From positions 124,001 to 188,000 of the forward strand of contig JANQPI010000042.1 of NCBI GenBank assembly GCA_028289585.1: 64,000 nucleotides of DNA, read 5' to 3'. The notes under the pieces were generated by a model. It saw only the letters and a program-made list of their open reading frames with translations. It was not told where the DNA came from and searched no databases. How positions within the stretch are numbered: position 1 is the first letter of the stretch; every line of letters begins with the position of its first letter. Shown piece after piece: positions 63,652 to 64,000 of this stretch. The DNA is from Candidatus Zixiibacteriota bacterium (GTDB lineage Bacteria; Zixibacteria; MSB-5A5; GN15; FEB-12). The position numbers and the translations under genes are program-made.

Positions 63652-64000
63652 ATCGGTGTCACCCGCTCGTGGTGCTGGGGAGGTGAATCGTCTACATGTC
63701 CCTCCGTCTCGATCGTCGCATGACGACGCTGATAGGTTACCCTAAGCCGTTCGATCAGCGAATGAGTGTAATCGAAGTCATCACGACATGACTCGCCAGA
63801 CGGCACCTGACGCGCGAACTTCACCAGGTCGGCCCGTGTGAAGAACGACAGTAACTTAGTTGCCTCCTCGCCAACCAGATCATCGGCCGGAAGTGCATGG
63901 CGGAGTTCATCGGTCGTCATCTCCAGTGCATGATCAACGCTTGTAATGCGTCCGAGGTATGCTTTGATGATCTCGGTTAAACCGAAGTAGTATTCGCGAA
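63648..64000 (-). CDS. Bat operon protein, C-terminal part, cut by the window edge
   Basis: The visible 116 residues read on without a stop past an internal ATG (63920) to the edge. The stretch REYYFGLTEIIKAYLGR, the MTTDELRHAL segment and the TRADLVKFARQVPSG segment match the tail domain found in proteins encoded between the MoxR/DUF58 genes and batA in other Bat operons. The N-terminal, probably membrane-spanning part lies outside the window. The reading frame overlaps batA by four bases. Confidence 0.7.
   Translation of the reverse strand, partial: REYYFGLTEIIKAYLGRITSVDHALEMTTDELRHALPADDLVGEEATKLLSFFTRADLVKFARQVPSGESCRDDFDYTHSLIERLRVTYQRRHATIETEGHVDDSPPQHHERVTPI

Noticed and set aside
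1-64000. CRISPR arrays, insertion sequences, integrases, rRNA
   Set aside because: No direct repeat series, transposase, integrase or rRNA-like sequence was seen anywhere in the window.

Overview
The window is ordinary, densely packed bacterial chromosome, not a mobile island. Almost every gene lies on the minus strand in long runs with 1-20 base overlaps; only four protein genes and one tRNA are on the plus strand. No insertion sequence, integrase, phage gene, rRNA or CRISPR array was found, and no stretch above about 300 bases lacks a gene. The gene set suggests an uncultured Gram-negative member of the Fibrobacteres-Chlorobi-Bacteroidetes (FCB) superphylum or a relative (Zixibacteria-, Latescibacteria- or Gemmatimonadota-like). 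The grounds are a nearly 2000-residue SprA-type outer-membrane protein, a BatABCDE operon, a bacillithiol operon with bshC, many short lipoproteins and beta-barrels, and GatAB. The phylum cannot be fixed from this sequence alone.

Layout. 1-1.7 kb: a secreted beta-barrel-like protein and a Big_1 lipoprotein. 1.9-4.0 kb (+): a 3-hydroxyacyl-CoA dehydrogenase coupled to acetate kinase. 4.1-13.5 kb (-): aldehyde dehydrogenase, COG2403 GTPase-like protein, carbamate kinase, tRNA nucleotidyltransferase, sucC, sucD, ndk, mdh and a small membrane protein. A good promoter and a CRP-like palindrome lie at the head, and a terminator follows mdh. 13.6-20.8 kb: one outer-membrane protein (+), then smg/DUF494, coaBC, family-4 UDG, dnaB, radA and tgt. 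20.9-28.2 kb: gatA, a hydrolase, a small membrane protein, gatB, purN, purC and purH. 28.3-31.2 kb: two paralogous glycine-rich DUF1565 lipoproteins. 31.3-34 kb: glnA, dCMP deaminase and a secreted hypothetical. 34-36.2 kb: an NfeD/slipin pair. 36.4-51.7 kb: recG, DUF1844, murB, sprA, an M28 peptidase, selA, selB and an amidohydrolase. 51.8-52.6 kb (+): a tRNA-Sec gene with its own promoter and a membrane protein. 52.6-56.1 kb: bacillithiol genes bshC-bshA-bshB1. 56.1-58.2 kb: corA and a flippase-like protein. 58.3-64 kb: the Bat (aerotolerance) operon, running off the right edge.

How the parts fit. The cell has a TCA-cycle segment (succinyl-CoA ligase, malate dehydrogenase), acetate/ATP substrate-level phosphorylation, purine synthesis, replication and repair functions, and a nearly complete selenocysteine insertion apparatus (selA, selB, tRNA-Sec; selD not in view). 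It also has low-molecular-weight thiol synthesis and an elaborate cell surface. The least ordinary items are a histone H1-like lysine/alanine tail on SucD, a tRNA-Sec whose acceptor plus T arm is 12 rather than 13 base pairs with an A-C mismatch, and sprA lying in one gene run with selAB. Two others are the carbamate kinase/COG2403/aldehyde dehydrogenase operon under a CRP-like site, and the tandem glycine-rich lipoproteins. No clearly new multi-gene system was identified; most novelty is at the level of single genes and arrangements.
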